Origin: Tetracladium setigerum
Taxonomy: Eukaryota > Ascomycota > Leotiomycetes > Helotiales
NCBI GenBank assembly: GCA_031472005.1
Contig: PZJY01000009.1
Location: 2,170,001 to 2,234,000 of the forward strand
DNA length: 64,000 nt
Direction: 5' to 3'
Shown: piece after piece, positions 12,144-23,510 of the stretch
How the letters are laid out: each line of letters starts with the position of its first letter
Numbering within the stretch: the first letter of the stretch is position 1
Position numbers and translations under genes: made by a program
Notes under the pieces: model-generated
What the model saw: only the letters and a program-made list of their open reading frames with translations
What the model was told of the DNA's origin: nothing
Database searches by the model: none

Positions 12144-12187
12144 GCGAATAAGCGAAGCCTCAGAATGCGAATAAGCGAACCTCAGAG
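12144..12187 (+). repeat. tandem direct repeat, about 22 bp x 2
   Basis: Two adjacent copies of GCGAATAAGCGAA(G)CCTCAGA occur 190 bp upstream of the Zn-cluster gene start. They could be a duplicated regulatory site or simple replication slippage. Confidence 0.7.
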
Positions 12188-12379
12188 AACATAAGAAGAA
12201 TTCAAATGCTCCAGATCATTTCATTTCTTCTTTCTCTTTAGTTACTTCCTCAGTTCTCAATCGTATTGAACTCTCCGCCATACATTTTGGACATCTGTTT
12301 CTACACTTCTTGTAAATCAAGTCTCCCCCAACGCACCCACAACTCGTAACTTATACAATACCACCGTCAATCAGCAGAC

Positions 12380-13814
12380 ATGCAAAATCAACCAAGGCGT
12401 CTAAGCTTCATGAAATGTTCTACTTGCCGTAAAGACCGCCAGAAGGTAAGTCACAAAAACAATTGTCATTTGGTATGTGGACTTATTGTTAAAATTTCTA
12501 GTGTACCCCTCTGGACCGTACATGGCCTGGCCGTCGATGTGATCGTTGCATCAAATTTGAATATTCTTGCTCAGCAAACACAAATGCGAAAGGGCAAGAG
12601 CAGAGGTTGTTTGAGACGATGAAGCCTGCGGGTACAATTAAGGACGGCCAAGGATGGAAACATACCCCTTTTACTTTCACGGCGGGATCTACTGGACAAA
12701 AAGGCCCATATCCCGAAGCGTTTCCAGCTCAGATTTCTGACGGCCCTCCAACAATACCCAAGTGTGCTGAGCTATTCGGCGGGCTCAAAGACGCTGGTTG
12801 GCGTTATCTACAATATCTCAAAATGTCCGAATGCGTCCCGGAGGACAACCCGGAGCATGTTATAAGGCTTGGAATCGCGTTGATGACGAAAGAATCGCTT
12901 GCTATGTTCTATAGCATTCTAAATGATCGTGTGCATTGTATCAGAATACATCAAATGTATCGCGAGGGAGTTGAAGGGAACATCGCCCTGGATACCATGA
13001 GAAAAAGGCTGAAAGACTTACCATCGCAAACATGATCAGGCAACTCTCACAATATGCTGAAGATGAAGATGGCGAATCCGTGACAGATTTCGTCGTGTCA
13101 ATTGTTCACATAGTTCGACAAGGGGGGCGATGGCTGGAATTGATTGACGTAGTCGGCGCTCAAGAGATATTACTCATTGGTCGCAAATATGGCGATGATG
13201 AGAACGACGACGCTGATAATAAGAATGAAGTCTCAAGCGTAGCGATGCTTGAGAAGAACTTCCAAAAGGACTACAAGTCGATGGACATTGCGAAGATTAT
13301 CGAGCGCGGGGATGATAATGTCTTCAAGAAAATGAAGGAGCTTCTTTTAATGCCAGATTTGCGCTTAAAAGAGACTTGCCGTCGTCTTTCTGGTCTTTCT
13401 CAATTGATTGACCGGCTCGGCGGGATGAAAGAGGGCCTTGGACTTGAAGATAATACCTCAACAACAACTGGAGAACTCGTCAAGCCTAAAACCAACAAAA
13501 ATTTTCATCTTCTCTCTTCTTGGACCTCCGAAATTGAGCAACGAATCAGCACCGTTTTCCGAAATGCTGACTCTGAAAGTGAGGATGCAGTTGAGGGTTT
13601 GGTTTCCCTGTTTCTCTTTCTCGTAGCTTCTCAATCGGAGCGGCGAAGGAAGGAATTCGAATTAGAAACTGACGTCGAGGAAACCTTTAGTGATGAGACT
13701 GATGTGGAAGGAATCTGCAAGAACAATATTGGAGATCAGAACGGGGAGGCTGACGATGACTTTTGCGTCAATTTCTTGACCGATGACGCTTTGAAAATGT
13801 TTGGTTTAAAGTAA
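12380..13814 (+). pseudogene. Zn-cluster (Zn2Cys6-like) protein, reading frame broken
   Basis: Exon 1 (12380-12445) and exon 2 (from 12502), joined across a GTAAGT...TCTAG intron, encode a six-cysteine cluster beginning KCSTCRKDRQKC and ending CDRCIKFEYSC. That is the spacing of a fungal binuclear zinc cluster, but with a longer central loop containing WPG. The first frame stops at 13035. The downstream frame, open from 12975, continues to 13814 with coherent helical sequence (ERLTIANMIRQL, then acidic C-terminal residues). One missing base near 13000-13007, in the run GAGAAAAAGG, would join the two and give about 459 residues. A DNA-binding role is inferred from the cluster; I see no fungal transcription-factor middle domain. 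The break may be a sequencing error rather than true decay. The LTR-like relic upstream marks an accessory setting. Confidence 0.65.
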
Positions 13815-14489
13815 TCAGCTGTGCAACGCTGTAGGATATTGATTGATAGTATTGATATTGAAGTAGTGGGTATTGTTTAGGTTGTTTAGGTAGCTTAGGC
13901 GCAGCGCTTGACTTAAAGCAGTCAGTTTTAGCAATTTAGCAAGGTGAAAATGGGGAAAATAGTTGTGTGAAACTACTAAATTAAAGAACTCGTGGTGCTA
14001 GGAAGCGTTCCTGAAAGACCCAGCCTCTATTATATAACGAACGTTATACGACGTAAAGATAGTCTTGCTGAAAGTAGTGAGAATAGAGCCTAAAGTGACT
14101 ATAAATAGCTTAAAAGCTAGAATATCAAAAAATAATAAAAATATAGCTAAAAAGCCGGTACCTAGTCTCTGGAGATAGACTCCTAGGGGGTTTTTCTGTT
14201 TGCCTCTAAGAAGATATTATTCCTGAGTACCTAACAAACGAACTGGCAAGTTCATACACCTAGCTACCTACCGTGGCTAGCTTTCATTTAATTCTTCAAG
14301 AAATGAGATTTAACTTGACTTTGAGCTTGATTTTGATCCGTTAGAGCTCGCTTAGATTTTCTTATTTTAAGTGTCCACATTACTCTGTAGGACAGCAGGA
14401 CGTATTTACCATTCAAACAAGACAAGGAAACCTTTCTCAATGATACATTCCCTCCATCCATCACCATCACCATCCCCCTTATCATCAAA
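13815..14489. other. AT-rich convergent intergenic region
   Basis: The Zn-cluster and S58 genes converge here. The sequence is rich in TA dinucleotides and contains short TAAAG and CTTAG motifs (14090-14170), like old RIP-mutated repeat DNA. No open frame of note and no identifiable element. Confidence 0.5.
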
Positions 14490-16148
14490 TCAAGAAGCCC
14501 TAACACTCAACATCTCCTCCTCCCTCCCCAACAACTCCCTCACCCTCTCCACTGGCAACCCCTTCAACTCCACACCACCCACACCCCTCCTCCCCTCCCT
14601 CCCAGCAACCATAGAATTCAAAATCGCCTCTTCGGTCGCTTCGGATGCAGCGCGAAACATCGCATCCATACTCTCGTTTTTGATGATTTGGATGTCGTTG
14701 ACTTCAACGGGGCCGATGCCGCGGGTTTGTGGTGTGAGGACGCGTTCGTTGGGACAGTTGGCGGTGGAGAGGGAGAGGATTATGTCGCCGGAGAAGTTGC
14801 GGCCGATGCCGTGGCCGCCCACTGAGGGTGGTTAGGAATATGAGGTTGAGGGCTGGGGTTTGGAGGAGGGAGATGAAGGAGTTGGGATAGGGAAGGGGAG
14901 GGAGGAGAGGGGAGGAGAGGAATGGTTTTTGGGTGTTGGACTTACCTTGTGCGAGACCGACAGTGCAGTGACGAGAGAGACGATTGAGTTGGTGGGGGAG
15001 GAGGGGGGCGTCGGTTCTGTTTTTTTTTTTGGTGTTAGATGTTATATTTTCTCTCTGGTTTTTACTCTCAGGTTTTCAGCCGGTAGGAAGTTTAGGTAGC
15101 TAGAATGAAGTATTAAAGTAAAATGAAAAAGGGAGATAGACTTACATGAGAATAATCACAATACTTCCCTCATCCGCTTTTCCCCCAAATGGCTTTTTCA
15201 ATTCGGGTTTCTCCTCCTCCACACCTCCCTTCTCTTTCATCCTCATCTTCTCCTCCTCTCTATCCTTCAAGATCATCTTCCCAACCGGCACCCCACCAAT
15301 CTGCAAATCATAATCATGACCATAATTACTCTGCACCAACACACCCACCGTAAACACCCTCTCACTCCCCTCCTCCCCCCTCACAATCCTCGAACTCGTC
15401 CCCGTCCCCCAGGGAACATATGGCACGTCATGCCCGCACCACCACCATACTGACCTTCCTGCACTTCCGTCTGGGTGAGGTGTTAGCGAATGCCTCTTGC
15501 ACGGTTTCGGGCTTCAAAGCGGATTTGTGGACGTCGTTGAGCCACCAGTCAGCGGTCTCGCCGACGACGGGAGTTCCGTAGTTGTGGCCGAGTGTGTCGA
15601 TGGAGATGTTTTTCGAGAGGGCGCGGGCGAGGGTCCAGTTCCAGGATTCTTGGAAGACGGTTCCGAGGCTTAGGGAGTTCGTTAGGGCGATTGGCTAGAT
15701 GGTGAGATGGGGATTTCGTGAGCTAATATTTAAGAGCATGATGATGGTGGTGGATGGTAGTGGGATAAGGGTAGGTATATGGATGGAAATGAGGAAAGTG
15801 AACGTGACGACGAACAGTGTTGGTAAATCCCCAATCTTTGATCTGATAGGATCCAGTGACTTCGCCGTTGCCATTGAGAACGCTCATGCCAGCGTAGCAT
15901 GGGATGGAGATGTCATCGGGATGACGAGGGAGGATTACCGTCACGCCGTGACGGACGTCGTCGCCATCGTCGCCGACTGTTGCTTGTCCTACATGGACTC
16001 CTTCGTATACGTATACAAAGTCAGTACAAGAATCCCAGATGGTAATGGTTCGCAGGAATTCATACCTTCGACGTCAAGGATGGAGTTTTGGGACCGGCTG
16101 GAAGTTGACCTGGGTATACCCGAGGTCACGGATTGTCATGCGAGCCAT
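14490..16148 (-). CDS. peptidase family S58 (DmpA/BapA-type aminopeptidase), frameshifted in this sequence
   Basis: Five minus-strand exons (16148-16066, 16000-15816, 15694-15146, 15016-14946, 14821-14490) join with canonical splice sites and matching phases. Recognisable S58 blocks, in order, are the N-terminal NSILDVEGVHVGQ, then GETADWWLNDVH, GGGAGMTC, the nucleophile region GTSSRIV, ATDAPLLPHQL (here ITDAPLLPHQL) and GGHGIGRNFSGD. In the family the precursor self-cleaves before the active-site Ser of the GTSS motif and releases N-terminal amino acids from peptides or amides. There is an unusual charged, Lys/Glu-rich insert before the DEGSIVII strand. Four single-base deletions break the frame, at about 16112, 16087, 15467 and 15408. 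With one base added at each, the exons total 1224 nt, or 407 residues, and every phase fits. I treat it as a gene with sequence errors; a recent pseudogene is the alternative. Confidence 0.85.
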
Positions 16149-18395
16149 TATTTGCGAGGATTTGTTGGACAGACCAATGTAAAAAAGGAATTTGCGAAGA
16201 TACACAGTACTTACTGCGCACTTCTTGTCTTTTTGGAGTTTTGATAGAAAATTGTGCGCTTTTTAAATCCACAGCTGGTAGCATCCCATCCTACGATTCC
16301 AGACCCATCTTCACGATCGACAAGGTCGAAAAAAAAAGAGTCAGACCGGTCGGATGACGCTGGCTAACTCGTACTTCGAGCTTCACAGCAACCACAACCA
16401 CCCACCAAAAATTCACGAATCTTCTTCGATCATCTCGCATGGTGCGGAGAAATGGTCGCTTTGCCGGACCTCGATCCGGAAGGTTGTAATGCAATGCAGC
16501 AGAACTACTGTACTGCACTGCACACGGAAGGGGGGAGGTGAGGGAACTTCCGCTGATGAAATAGAAGAGAGCCAAAGCCAAAAAAAAAACCCCCTCCAAA
16601 AGAAAAAACCATGCAGAGTGAATATGAAAAATTGGACGTCGTCAAAAGAAGAAAGATTCTTGTGCTGCCACGACTTTTTTGTAAAGTAGCTCTCCAAACA
16701 CTCAATGCGATAGATGCACCAAGATGCAGGGACGGGTGTGTGGAGTGCACTACTGTACGGTACACAGGGACTTCTCTTCTCTTCTACAGCACAATACAGT
16801 ACCATACCTCGACGCATTGCGATGAAAGCGCAATTGGCGCATCAATCCGATCAAACACGCGCATCGGAATCCGATGACGGATGGAGATCCCGGCCCTGCA
16901 AGCAAGGATAAGGATAAGGCAATGGCTGCGAGGGCCCAAAAGCAAATAAATGCTCCAAACCAAACGTCCCGGGGTCTCAAACCCTCAGACTCTCAAACTT
17001 GTATGCGAGCCGGGATGACAGGTCTATTTTTAAGGCACGGGGGTATCAGCTTGGATGAGGATGAAGCGAGGCGAGTCCTTTAGATGGCGGCCGGTGGGAG
17101 GGATGTGAAAACGGAGGGGAATGTGTAAATTTATTTTATATTTTCTATGGCAGAGAAGGAAAGTTATGAGGGGGGATATGTTACTCATAAGGTGTTGGTG
17201 TTGCTGTAATTTCTAGACTACACTCGCTTGCGTTCGGCAAATATAAAAAGTTGAGTTGAACTCGATTGAATTGAATTGAATTGAAGTACTCCGTGGATTC
17301 AAATTCGGATCATTATTAATAATGTTTTCGATTGGATCATTGAAGACGCCTCCAAGATCGCCAATCGACTCTTATCGTCCCATGGTGTCTCTCCCGAGTC
17401 TTCCCCCTTACTCTAAATGCTGGCTGGAACAGAAGCGTCTCCACAAAGTCAAAGCTGCGCCAAGTTGTGCCTGCAACGTCAACCCTTCAACCCCTTCAAC
17501 CACCTCCGCCTCCACAACAGGACGCCCTCGAAGCATCAACATCATCATCTTTCCACTTCTTTCCACCACTGCCCTTAATGCGACACCTCATGCCCCACGC
17601 TGTTCCTGCAAACACGCCTTCCCGTCCACTCGGACCAGGGGGTGCTTGCGAAGCAATACCTGGGAATAGAGGAGTCGAAAGTGTGAAAAGAGGGTTGGAA
17701 AGTATGAAAAGGCATAGGGAGTATTAGAAAAGGGTATATCCCCTTCCCCTGAGCCTATATCATTGTTGCCGACTGCTCTGCGAGTGGTCCCTTTCTTTTT
17801 TTGGTTCGCACGCATTGAGTTTTCGTGTTTGAATGCTGCTGCTTCGTAACTTGGGGTCGCCAGCCAGTCTGGGTCTACGTTGCGAGGAAAGTTTCCTTTT
17901 TCATTCCCACAAGCTTACTTCTGCATTCGTTCTCACCCATTCTTCTTCTCCATCTGGTCTGTTCTTTTCTTCTTTCAGATCTCAACATCCACTCTTTTGG
18001 CAAAGCCCTCTTGTTTGATCCACTCATTCTTTTCCGTGGTTACTCTCTTTTTTCTTCTTCTTCTTCCTCCTTGCTTCCTTCCTCCGCTCTCGATCAATCC
18101 GACACATGTTTTAGCTGAGAGAAGCCCGAGGAAGGAACTCACTGCTCTCTCCTGGGCCACTGCTACTTTGGACTTGGCTCTTCAACTTTCGTTAATACTT
18201 CATTCCCTGTCCTGTGTTGTGATCACAATCTCGTTTTCTTGGTCTGTTGAAATTCTACCGGTACAATTGGAGAAAGACGATTACTCCTAGTCTACCATTG
18301 CATTACTGTCTGGGAGCTTGGAAGAAGAATCATATTCTCCACCCTCATTTGCGCGACAAACAATCGATCAATACAATACAAAAATATCGAGCACG
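16149..18395. other. divergent intergenic region, possible short frame only
   Basis: About 2.2 kb between the divergent S58 and membrane-protein starts. Long CT-rich tracts (17880-18110) look like the 5' leader of the downstream gene. A frame from ATG 17322 to 17669 and an overlapping frame ending at 17727 (ending ESVKRGLESMKRHREY) have some protein-like character. I cannot tell a real small gene from chance here and leave them uncalled. Confidence 0.4.
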
Positions 18396-19378
18396 ATGCC
18401 GTTCTATCCTCCTCCCTTTCCTCATCCAACTCGACAAGCTCCCACTCCACCAGCCTTTAGCATCCATGCCTCTCTCCCCACGACCTCCCGTATCTCTCTC
18501 GCCACCACTGGACGCGGTTCCTCTGGCCCAAGAACACCATACTCGCCCTATACAAATATATCATCCAGCTCAAGGGAACCCTTCATGGAACGTTCGGCCT
18601 GGGATCGTGATGATGATGATGAGAAGTCAGGTCGAAAGACCTGCGGATTGAGGAAGAGAAAGAGTTGGTTGTTGCTGTTGGTTATTGTGGCGGTGGCGGC
18701 GGGTATTGCCGTGGGTGCTGGCGTTGGGGTTTCTCTAAGTCAGAAAAATAAAGCGGCGAATGCGGATAGCAGGTTCGTTCATACATCCGCGCTATCTGAA
18801 TATCGCAAGTCAAGATAATGGAGAGTGCTAACAAATCTCGCTACAGTTCAGAAGTCGTCGGTATAGCAGGGGTCTCAACCTCAATCGACGACACAACCGC
18901 ATCATCAACAGCACTCGATCTGACCACCACAGGGATCTTCTCCACCTTTTCAAATTCTTCAAATCAAATAGCAACAGCTACATCAGACTCTCCCCAATCA
19001 TCCGGGACGGAAGCAACCCTACAGGCAGTTCCAACAACAACACAAGACCCATTACCAACCACACTTTCCACATTGACAACAGCCCAAGACCCATCCATCC
19101 CGACCACAACCCAGGATGACACCACTATCCCCTCCACAACATCCCCACCACCTCTCCCATCAACCAACAACGATCAACCAGCAACCGCGCCCTCAACAAC
19201 AATTAAACGCACCTGTCCCTCTCCCACAGCATGCAATGTATCCGGCTGTCTCGGCCGCAACAACCGCGATACGTCAATGCTAGGATGGTGTATGGCGGGT
19301 GAGAATTCGGGCTGTGGCTGCACGAGTATCTGTGGTGTTGAGCCGGTCGTTTGTCAGAGTGAAGGGTGCGGGGAATAG
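18396..19378 (+). CDS. single-pass membrane protein with Ser/Thr-rich stalk and Cys-rich C-terminus
   Basis: The family is not recognised. Exon 1 (18396-18772) and exon 2 (18847-19378) join across a GTTCGT...CTACAG intron with a GCTAAC branch, giving 302 residues. The N-terminal 90 residues are Pro/Ser-rich, followed by acidic DRDDDDEK and a strongly basic GLRKRKSW block. One transmembrane helix follows (LLLLVIVAVAAGIAVGAGVG, about 97-116). With basic residues on the N-terminal side and no signal peptide, a type II topology is likely. The outer part is Thr/Ser/Pro-rich, as in O-mannosylated wall stalks, and ends with eight to ten Cys residues (CPSPTACNVSGCLG ... CGCTSIC ... CQSEGCGE), probably disulphide-bonded. 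A surface or wall-associated role is inferred. The start is the first in-frame ATG after a CT-rich leader. Confidence 0.8.
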
Positions 19379-21458
19379 CGGGGATTTGTGAGTCGGGAGA
19401 TTGGTCGGGTTGTCCTTGTAAGGACGGTTGATTTTTTTGGGTTTTGTGGTTCACGTCTTTTGCTTTCTGTACTGTGTTTGGATTGGGTAAGGTTGCATGA
19501 CCTGATTTTGTGAATTTCTTTTCTGGGTCGGCCTCTTGTTTTGAGTGGGAGGGTGAATTGGTTTGCATTTGTTATTGTGTTATATATATACCTGAGCGAT
19601 GTGAGCGATGATTTATGGGTTTGGATGCATTGGGAGGGCTAAAAAAAAAACTGGAATTGAAAGGGACAGGCAAAAGAAATGGAGTTTTTTTTGGGAGGTG
19701 TTGTGGGCGATCGTGGGGATTACAAGGGACAGACAGTCTTATTTTTTTCTGTATGGAGTTTTATGAAGGGATGATAGAAATGAGTGTGTGCTGAACTGTA
19801 CTAGTTACGACTGTACTGTGGGGAGAGAAAAGGAGAGAAATCCAAAAGACTTATTATTTCAAGCTTCATTCGTCGTGGGAAGGAAGAAATTCAGGTGCCA
19901 GTGTCTTCGTTTATAAATATGAGCCCTCATTGTTATAAATCTAGGGTCGGCTACATAGTAGTAGTAGAGGGTAAAAGTACAAGTAAAAGTATTGAAGTAT
20001 TCACGTGCTATTCACGTGTCAGCGTACACATCCTCAACCCCCGATCGAGGGGGCCTGGCACTCTTCAGCCATCCCCTCTCCTTAAAACATAATAGAACAG
20101 AATACCACACGGGTTATAAAGTACGTCCCTTATCTACCCAGAGTTTTCATGCTCTCTACCGCTATGAGATATGAATCAGAATCAGTCGTGATTCGTGAAT
20201 ATCAAGCCAAGTTAATCGAGAGCCAACGTCCCTACTCCTTAGTTTCCTGCCAGGCTAATCTGTCCAGGGGCATTCGAAGGGCTTTCAAAATTCGTTTTTA
20301 ACTAATATTAATCACCTAGAAATTAACATATATAGGTTTGTAGCAAAGGTAAAGTGAGGAAAGGGAGGAAGCAGAGGCATTACTGTTGTTGTGTTATTGT
20401 TGTGCGCAGAGCCCAGAGGGGGGTTGATTGTTTTGTAGTCGTGGGATTTGTGAGATTAAGTAAAAGTTAGGTGGGTAAAGTTAGTTCTGGTTTAGCTCGC
20501 GTTTAGTTGATGTGTTGAACATATGAGGTGTGTGGATTTGAGAGAGGTATGGATGAGCGGTGGATGAGAGGTGTGTAATTGAGAGAGGGGAAGAGGGAAG
20601 AGAGGGGGAGAGGTATGGGCGTGTGTATGTGTGGCAGTGCGTGAAAGAGAGAGAGAGAGCTTACTTTAGACTGAGGTAGATATTTTTGGACGAGTTAATT
20701 ACGCTCTGAATGGAATCTTGTTCATGAAGTGGTTGACAAAGTAATTGCCAGGCTCTGTTTATGGTCACGTGAAAGAATACTCATTTGACATGAAATTCTG
20801 ACCGTTTGTTTCAAGCTTAATACGTCGTCCTGGGAAGAAAGAAAGGCTTACGTGCGACTTTCGTTCGTTAAGGTATGGTATGATATGTGATGAAAAGTAA
20901 TGAAACATAAGTGAAAATGTAATCCAAACTTCAAACCCCAGCTCCAAACTCCAAACTTTAAAATTTAGGCGCTTTAAAAGCTTCAAACTTTAAAACCTGA
21001 ATACTTAAAATTAGGAACTATCGAAGAATTGTCCGTATTCCCTCGTTTTTTTTAATGAGATTTGGTGTGGTACTCGTCTGACGGCGGTCTTTTGCTAGTC
21101 AACTTGGTGTGGGCTCTTCGGTGTTTCGTAGTTTTCCGCCCTCGGGGTAAACTCATTCTTGGAGTTGTCGAGCACTTAGTTGGTATTTCTTTGCTTTCAC
21201 AGGTATTTTAGGTACCCAGAGAAGTCGGAAAGGGGTTGGCTTCCTCTCTCTCATCACTGCGACCACTGCCACAGCTACCTCCCACCACCTCCCTTCCAGC
21301 GTGTTCGCAAACCAATCTGGATCACCATCACTCATCTTCCTCTACATCACCATAACCACGACCGGCAAATATCCAGAGATAACTTAGGCAAACTCTGATA
21401 TCTTCAGAGCCGGGGTGGGGCTTTGTGATTCATTTCAAACAAATCTCTGTACGAGCAT
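19379..21458. other. convergent intergenic region with low-complexity tracts
   Basis: About 2.1 kb with no supported gene. It holds a (GA)n run near 20648-20660, GT/AG-rich sequence from 20400 to 20640, and a short array of CAAACT(T/C)-type motifs at 20930-20990. It probably contains the 3' regions of both flanking genes. Confidence 0.5.
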
Positions 21459-23510
21459 TCATGAATCTTTCGCGGCACTCGGGTCGCTCACATCTGGGGA
21501 TCCATCCCACGGCCACATGTCATCCTCGTACCAACATCGACCAAGTACGAGATATTTGCCATCTTGTGGGCGCAAGACGATTGGGAATCTGCAAGTGGGT
21601 ATCAACCAAATTTCATCGCCTGGTCGCATATAAGCAGAGGCAAGACCGATCGCACCCGCGGTAGAAATAAAGGGCAGAGCTCTTTCTGAGTGAAGTTTAA
21701 ATAGCTCCAAGAGCATTGTCGATACGATCGAGAGTTGGTTTCTGAATCCATCTCCTTCTTCTCCTTCTTCTCCTTCTTCTCCTTCTTCTCCTTCTTCTCC
21801 TTCTTCTCCTTCTTCTCCTTCTTCTCCTTCTTCTCCTTCTTCTCCTTCTTCTCCTTCCTCTCCTTCCTCTCCTTCTTCTCCTTCCTCTCCTTCCTCTCCT
21901 TCCTCTCCTTCCTCTCCTTCCTCTCCTTCCTCTCCTTCCTCTCCTTCCTCTCCTTCCTCTCCTTCCTCTCCTTCCTCTCCTTCCTCTCCTTCCTCTCCCA
22001 GATTATTATAAAGTCTATTTTCCCAAAGGAAGCCAAACAAGCTGAGCGGATTCTCTTCCTCTTCTCCCGTATCCTCCGCAGCAGGTTCAAAGCATCCTAC
22101 AAAACAATCTGCGCCCTTAACAAATTCCTCATTTCTTTGTTCTCGCGGTGTACCTGTGGTTGCTGCCTCCGTCAGCAGCCAAACAAGTCGAGTCGCTCTA
22201 CTCTTTTTTGTCACAGGTTCTTTGGACTCTTGAATGATCTGATTGAACGATTGGGTGAACGAATATTTAGAAACATCCAGGATATACCCATCCTTTGAGC
22301 CAAAGTCGAAATGTTTTTCGACATCAGCGATTTTGACACCATATGTGAAGAGAAAGCGACCTGAGAATTGTGCCAAATGCGAGTGGTCCTGTTTCAGCAA
22401 AATCCCCTCATCTTGTCGACGCCAGTGAACTCTTTCGCGTCGAAACTGTCTTTCTTTCCTGAAATCGGGAACCCAGCTGGGGGTCCTGTCCATGATTGTG
22501 TCGTGTCCGTCATAGGAGAAATTAGCATGCTCCAGGAAAGCAAGCATTCCATAAACTGTAAAGTACGCGATCATCGCCTGTCTATACACTTCTGAGACTG
22601 GAAGAGTGTAGTCTGCAATGAGATTAAACTGCTGCCATCCATCACTGAGAAACATCAGTCCATAGACGATGTCTCGTGGGTCATTATAAGTCAGATCCAG
22701 TTCTAGTGATGAGCAAAGAACATCCAATAAATCCATAGGTTTGTCACTAAAAGTGTTTCTTGAACCACGAAGCTTCTTAAGAAAAGAATGAGGCATCGCA
22801 TGTTCCCTAAACGAACACCCCATAGGCAAACAAAGCTCATCGTTCAAATGCATGGATTCAAGGTCATCCCACGCCTCAAAGAAATGTAGGATGCATTCTA
22901 ATGTCAAAATAGTCCTTCTGCATTGTAGGGACAGTCGTGCTGCGTTCGAGATTTCCTGTTGTACCCATATTCGTTTGAAATACTCGAGCACGAAAATCTT
23001 GCAGATAGGGTCCCAGAAATGAAGTCCCTCGCTGAGCATTGCGAAGCAATCGGGTTTAGACTTAAGACTTAAGAATTGGTGGTACACCTGGCTGTCCCTG
23101 TCGAGCTCGTAATTAAGCCAGATGCAGACGCAATGGGCTTTCCTGTAGATGGTGCGCATGAGCTGTATCTGTTGGCCTCGCTCAGTGATATTTTCTTGAT
23201 TGATGCAAACGGCGTCAATCCATATGCGTCGAATGGCATCTGTATACCGAAGGTCCTGTATCATTTCCCGATGGCTGTCCACAAGAGCGTATATTTGCGA
23301 GTTCATGAGAACAGGCTGTGTGTTGGTTTGGCTTTCCCATCTGTACGAGATGGCATCATACTCCACCACCGTTGACCCGTCCTCAACTCGTACGATCTCG
23401 AATGATAAGTCAAGCTCATCGCCTTGCTTGCCTGGACTGATGTTCAACAGCCTGATCTCCCCACGGGCGCTATCGATAGGAGAATAGGTGAATTGTGTAC
23501 TAGCAGCCAT
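21459..23510 (-). CDS. HET-domain (heterokaryon incompatibility-like) protein
   Basis: A single exon of 683 residues starts in a good context (GCCATGG on the coding strand). The HET domain occupies about residues 45-190 and shows its usual motifs: YDAISYRWE, then RRIWIDAVCINQEN and the ITERGQQIQLMRTIY block leading to CVCIWL. HET proteins trigger cell death when incompatible fungal strains fuse, and related proteins take part in other non-self responses. The C-terminal family motif is also present (RPGDEIWLIPTCRFPIVLR with GKYLVLGRCWYED). Between the two lies a pure Glu-Glu-Gly tract of about 27 units (residues about 505-586), encoded by a 9-bp minisatellite. I see no NACHT, WD or ankyrin domain. 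The partner and trigger are unknown. Confidence 0.93.
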   Translation of the reverse strand: MAASTQFTYSPIDSARGEIRLLNISPGKQGDELDLSFEIVRVEDGSTVVEYDAISYRWESQTNTQPVLMNSQIYALVDSHREMIQDLRYTDAIRRIWIDAVCINQENITERGQQIQLMRTIYRKAHCVCIWLNYELDRDSQVYHQFLSLKSKPDCFAMLSEGLHFWDPICKIFVLEYFKRIWVQQEISNAARLSLQCRRTILTLECILHFFEAWDDLESMHLNDELCLPMGCSFREHAMPHSFLKKLRGSRNTFSDKPMDLLDVLCSSLELDLTYNDPRDIVYGLMFLSDGWQQFNLIADYTLPVSEVYRQAMIAYFTVYGMLAFLEHANFSYDGHDTIMDRTPSWVPDFRKERQFRRERVHWRRQDEGILLKQDHSHLAQFSGRFLFTYGVKIADVEKHFDFGSKDGYILDVSKYSFTQSFNQIIQESKEPVTKKSRATRLVWLLTEAATTGTPREQRNEEFVKGADCFVGCFEPAAEDTGEEEENPLSLFGFLWENRLYNNLGEEGEEGEEGEEGEEGEEGEEGEEGEEGEEGEEGEEGEEGEEGEEGEEGEEGEEGEEGEEGEEGEEGEEGEEGEEGEEGEEGDGFRNQLSIVSTMLLELFKLHSERALPFISTAGAIGLASAYMRPGDEIWLIPTCRFPIVLRPQDGKYLVLGRCWYEDDMWPWDGSPDVSDPSAAKDS
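21752..21998. repeat. 9-bp coding minisatellite in the HET gene, about 27 copies
   Basis: The units are CTCCTTCTT and CTCCTTCCT on the plus strand, both encoding Gly-Glu-Glu on the minus strand. They are arranged in blocks: about a dozen CTT-type units on the left, a short mixed stretch, then about a dozen CCT-type units on the right. Such block homogeneity points to recent tandem expansion. The period is a multiple of three, so length changes keep the frame. Confidence 0.95.

Noticed and set aside
14371..14835. Plus-strand frame of 154 residues
   Set aside because: It lies antisense to S58 exon 5, whose family motif GGHGIGRNFSGD supports the minus strand.
17322..17727. Possible small gene, two overlapping plus-strand frames
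   Set aside because: Neither frame has a recognisable domain. Joining them would need an inserted rather than a deleted base, unlike the other breaks in this window, so support is too weak.
21752..21998. Regular short repeats resembling a CRISPR array
   Set aside because: There are no spacers; it is a contiguous 9-bp tandem repeat inside a eukaryotic coding sequence.
21602..22298. Long Lys/Glu-rich or Phe/Ser-rich frames on both strands across the minisatellite
   Set aside because: A 9-bp repeat with no stop codon keeps several frames open on both strands. Only the HET frame has domains on both sides.
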